DNA of 32,068 nt from Gammaproteobacteria bacterium (lineage in GTDB: Bacteria > Pseudomonadota > Gammaproteobacteria > Pseudomonadales > Pseudomonadaceae). The stretch lies in contig JAAZJF010000213.1 of the NCBI GenBank assembly GCA_012800475.1, positions 1 through 32,068 on the forward strand, read 5' to 3'. The notes beneath the pieces were generated by a model that searched no databases, was not told where the DNA came from, and saw only the letters and a list, made by a program, of their open reading frames with translations. Of this stretch, positions 31,144 through 32,068 are shown piece by piece; position 1 is the first letter of the stretch; every line of letters starts with the position of its first letter. Position numbers and translations under genes: made by a program.

Positions 31144-31920
31144 TTACACCGCTAAGCGCACACCCACCGAGACTTGCTTACTGTCCACCGCGGGCAGCAA
31201 AGTACCATCCTGATAATCAGACATAAACACTTCAGCAGCCTGAGTCACGCGCGTTTGAATCACTAAGCGCACGCGTCGACCCAGCACTTTTGCTTCCACC
31301 AGCTCCACCTGCTCGCCATCAATCCATGCTTGGCCGCTGAGCATTTGAAAGGTTTGATCCAAAACAACGCGGTACACTTGCCCTTCATCGCCAAGCCACT
31401 CCCACGTGCCTTGCAAAGGTGCGGGTACCACCCATTTGTATAAATACACACCGCCCATCGCGCGCTTTGCATCCGGCTGCCAGCGGCCCATATTAAAAGC
31501 ATGCGCAATAATACGCGTACCCGGTTGCAGCTCACTTAAAATACGTGCCTTTAACTTCACATTTAATGAAGGCAGCAAATACAAAGTCACCACAGTGGCA
31601 TCACTGAAGTCGACTGTCAGCAAATCTTCTTGCATAAAGGTGACACGGTCTTCCACGCTGATGGCTTGAGCCAGTGCATTCGCTTCAGCAATACGACGCG
31701 GATCCATATCAACTCCGATCGCCCGTGCACCACGCTCCATGGCGGCAGCCACGACAATACGGCCATCACCACAACCTAGGTCATAAAGAATATCATCCTT
31801 GGTTACGGCAGCCATTTTCAGCATCGCCTCAACCACCAGCTCATCGGTTGGTACAAAGATCACATCCAATTGTGCATCCACTTTGGTCAACCCTTCTTCA
31901 AAAACAAGTTCACTAAACAA
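31144..31920 (-). CDS. Class I SAM-dependent methyltransferase
   Basis: LYDLGCGDGRIVVAAAMERGARAIGVDMDP (motif I/II), LDVIFVPTDELVVEAML; TTG start uncertain. Confidence 0.78.
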   Translation of the reverse strand: MFSELVFEEGLTKVDAQLDVIFVPTDELVVEAMLKMAAVTKDDILYDLGCGDGRIVVAAAMERGARAIGVDMDPRRIAEANALAQAISVEDRVTFMQEDLLTVDFSDATVVTLYLLPSLNVKLKARILSELQPGTRIIAHAFNMGRWQPDAKRAMGGVYLYKWVVPAPLQGTWEWLGDEGQVYRVVLDQTFQMLSGQAWIDGEQVELVEAKVLGRRVRLVIQTRVTQAAEVFMSDYQDGTLLPAVDSKQVSVGVRLAV

Positions 31921-32068
31921 TACAATACCCAGCCGGTTAACAAAAATTTAACGTGTGTTGCTCTGCAAGCTCAAATGCACGCGCATCGATTTCATCAGCG
32001 ATACGCTGCACTTCAGCTTCGATCTGCGCTGCATTGTATACCTATGCAGCGATAAACCCCTAAAACGA

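Noticed and set aside
1-32068. Mobile element, prophage, CRISPR or defence island
   Set aside because: No transposase, integrase, phage structural gene or regularly spaced repeats recognised; the window is housekeeping genes in a Pseudomonas-like order.

Overview
This 32 kb window looks like a gene-dense core chromosomal segment from a gammaproteobacterium, most likely Pseudomonadaceae judging by gene content and order. No CRISPR array, transposase, integrase, rRNA or tRNA was recognised. Main blocks: an MBL/beta-CASP protein and a LOG-family protein; pyrF; DUF2897-fumC behind a Fur-box-like palindrome; pdxJ-recO-era-rnc-lepB-lepA (minus strand); the algU-mucA-mucB-mucC-mucD envelope-stress operon (minus strand), divergent from nadB; ygfX-sdhE divergent from ygfZ; a YdhR-like protein, YajD HNH nuclease and YcgN; an AGCS symporter; motY; pyrC-rnt; ppsR divergent from ppsA; and a rhodanese, YeeE/YedE transporter and tiny Cys-tailed membrane ORF cluster next to a SAM methyltransferase. 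The most interesting points are non-canonical details. (1) A 21-codon leader ORF with a good SD ends in an ATGA overlap with algU. (2) An eroded DUF4845-like gene remains between lepB and rnc. (3) A 10-bp perfect tandem duplication at the mucB start creates a decoy micro-ORF. (4) An unannotated 52-aa membrane protein ending GGHCATF sits in the probable sulfur-uptake operon. All homology calls are from recognising translated motifs; no database search was run.
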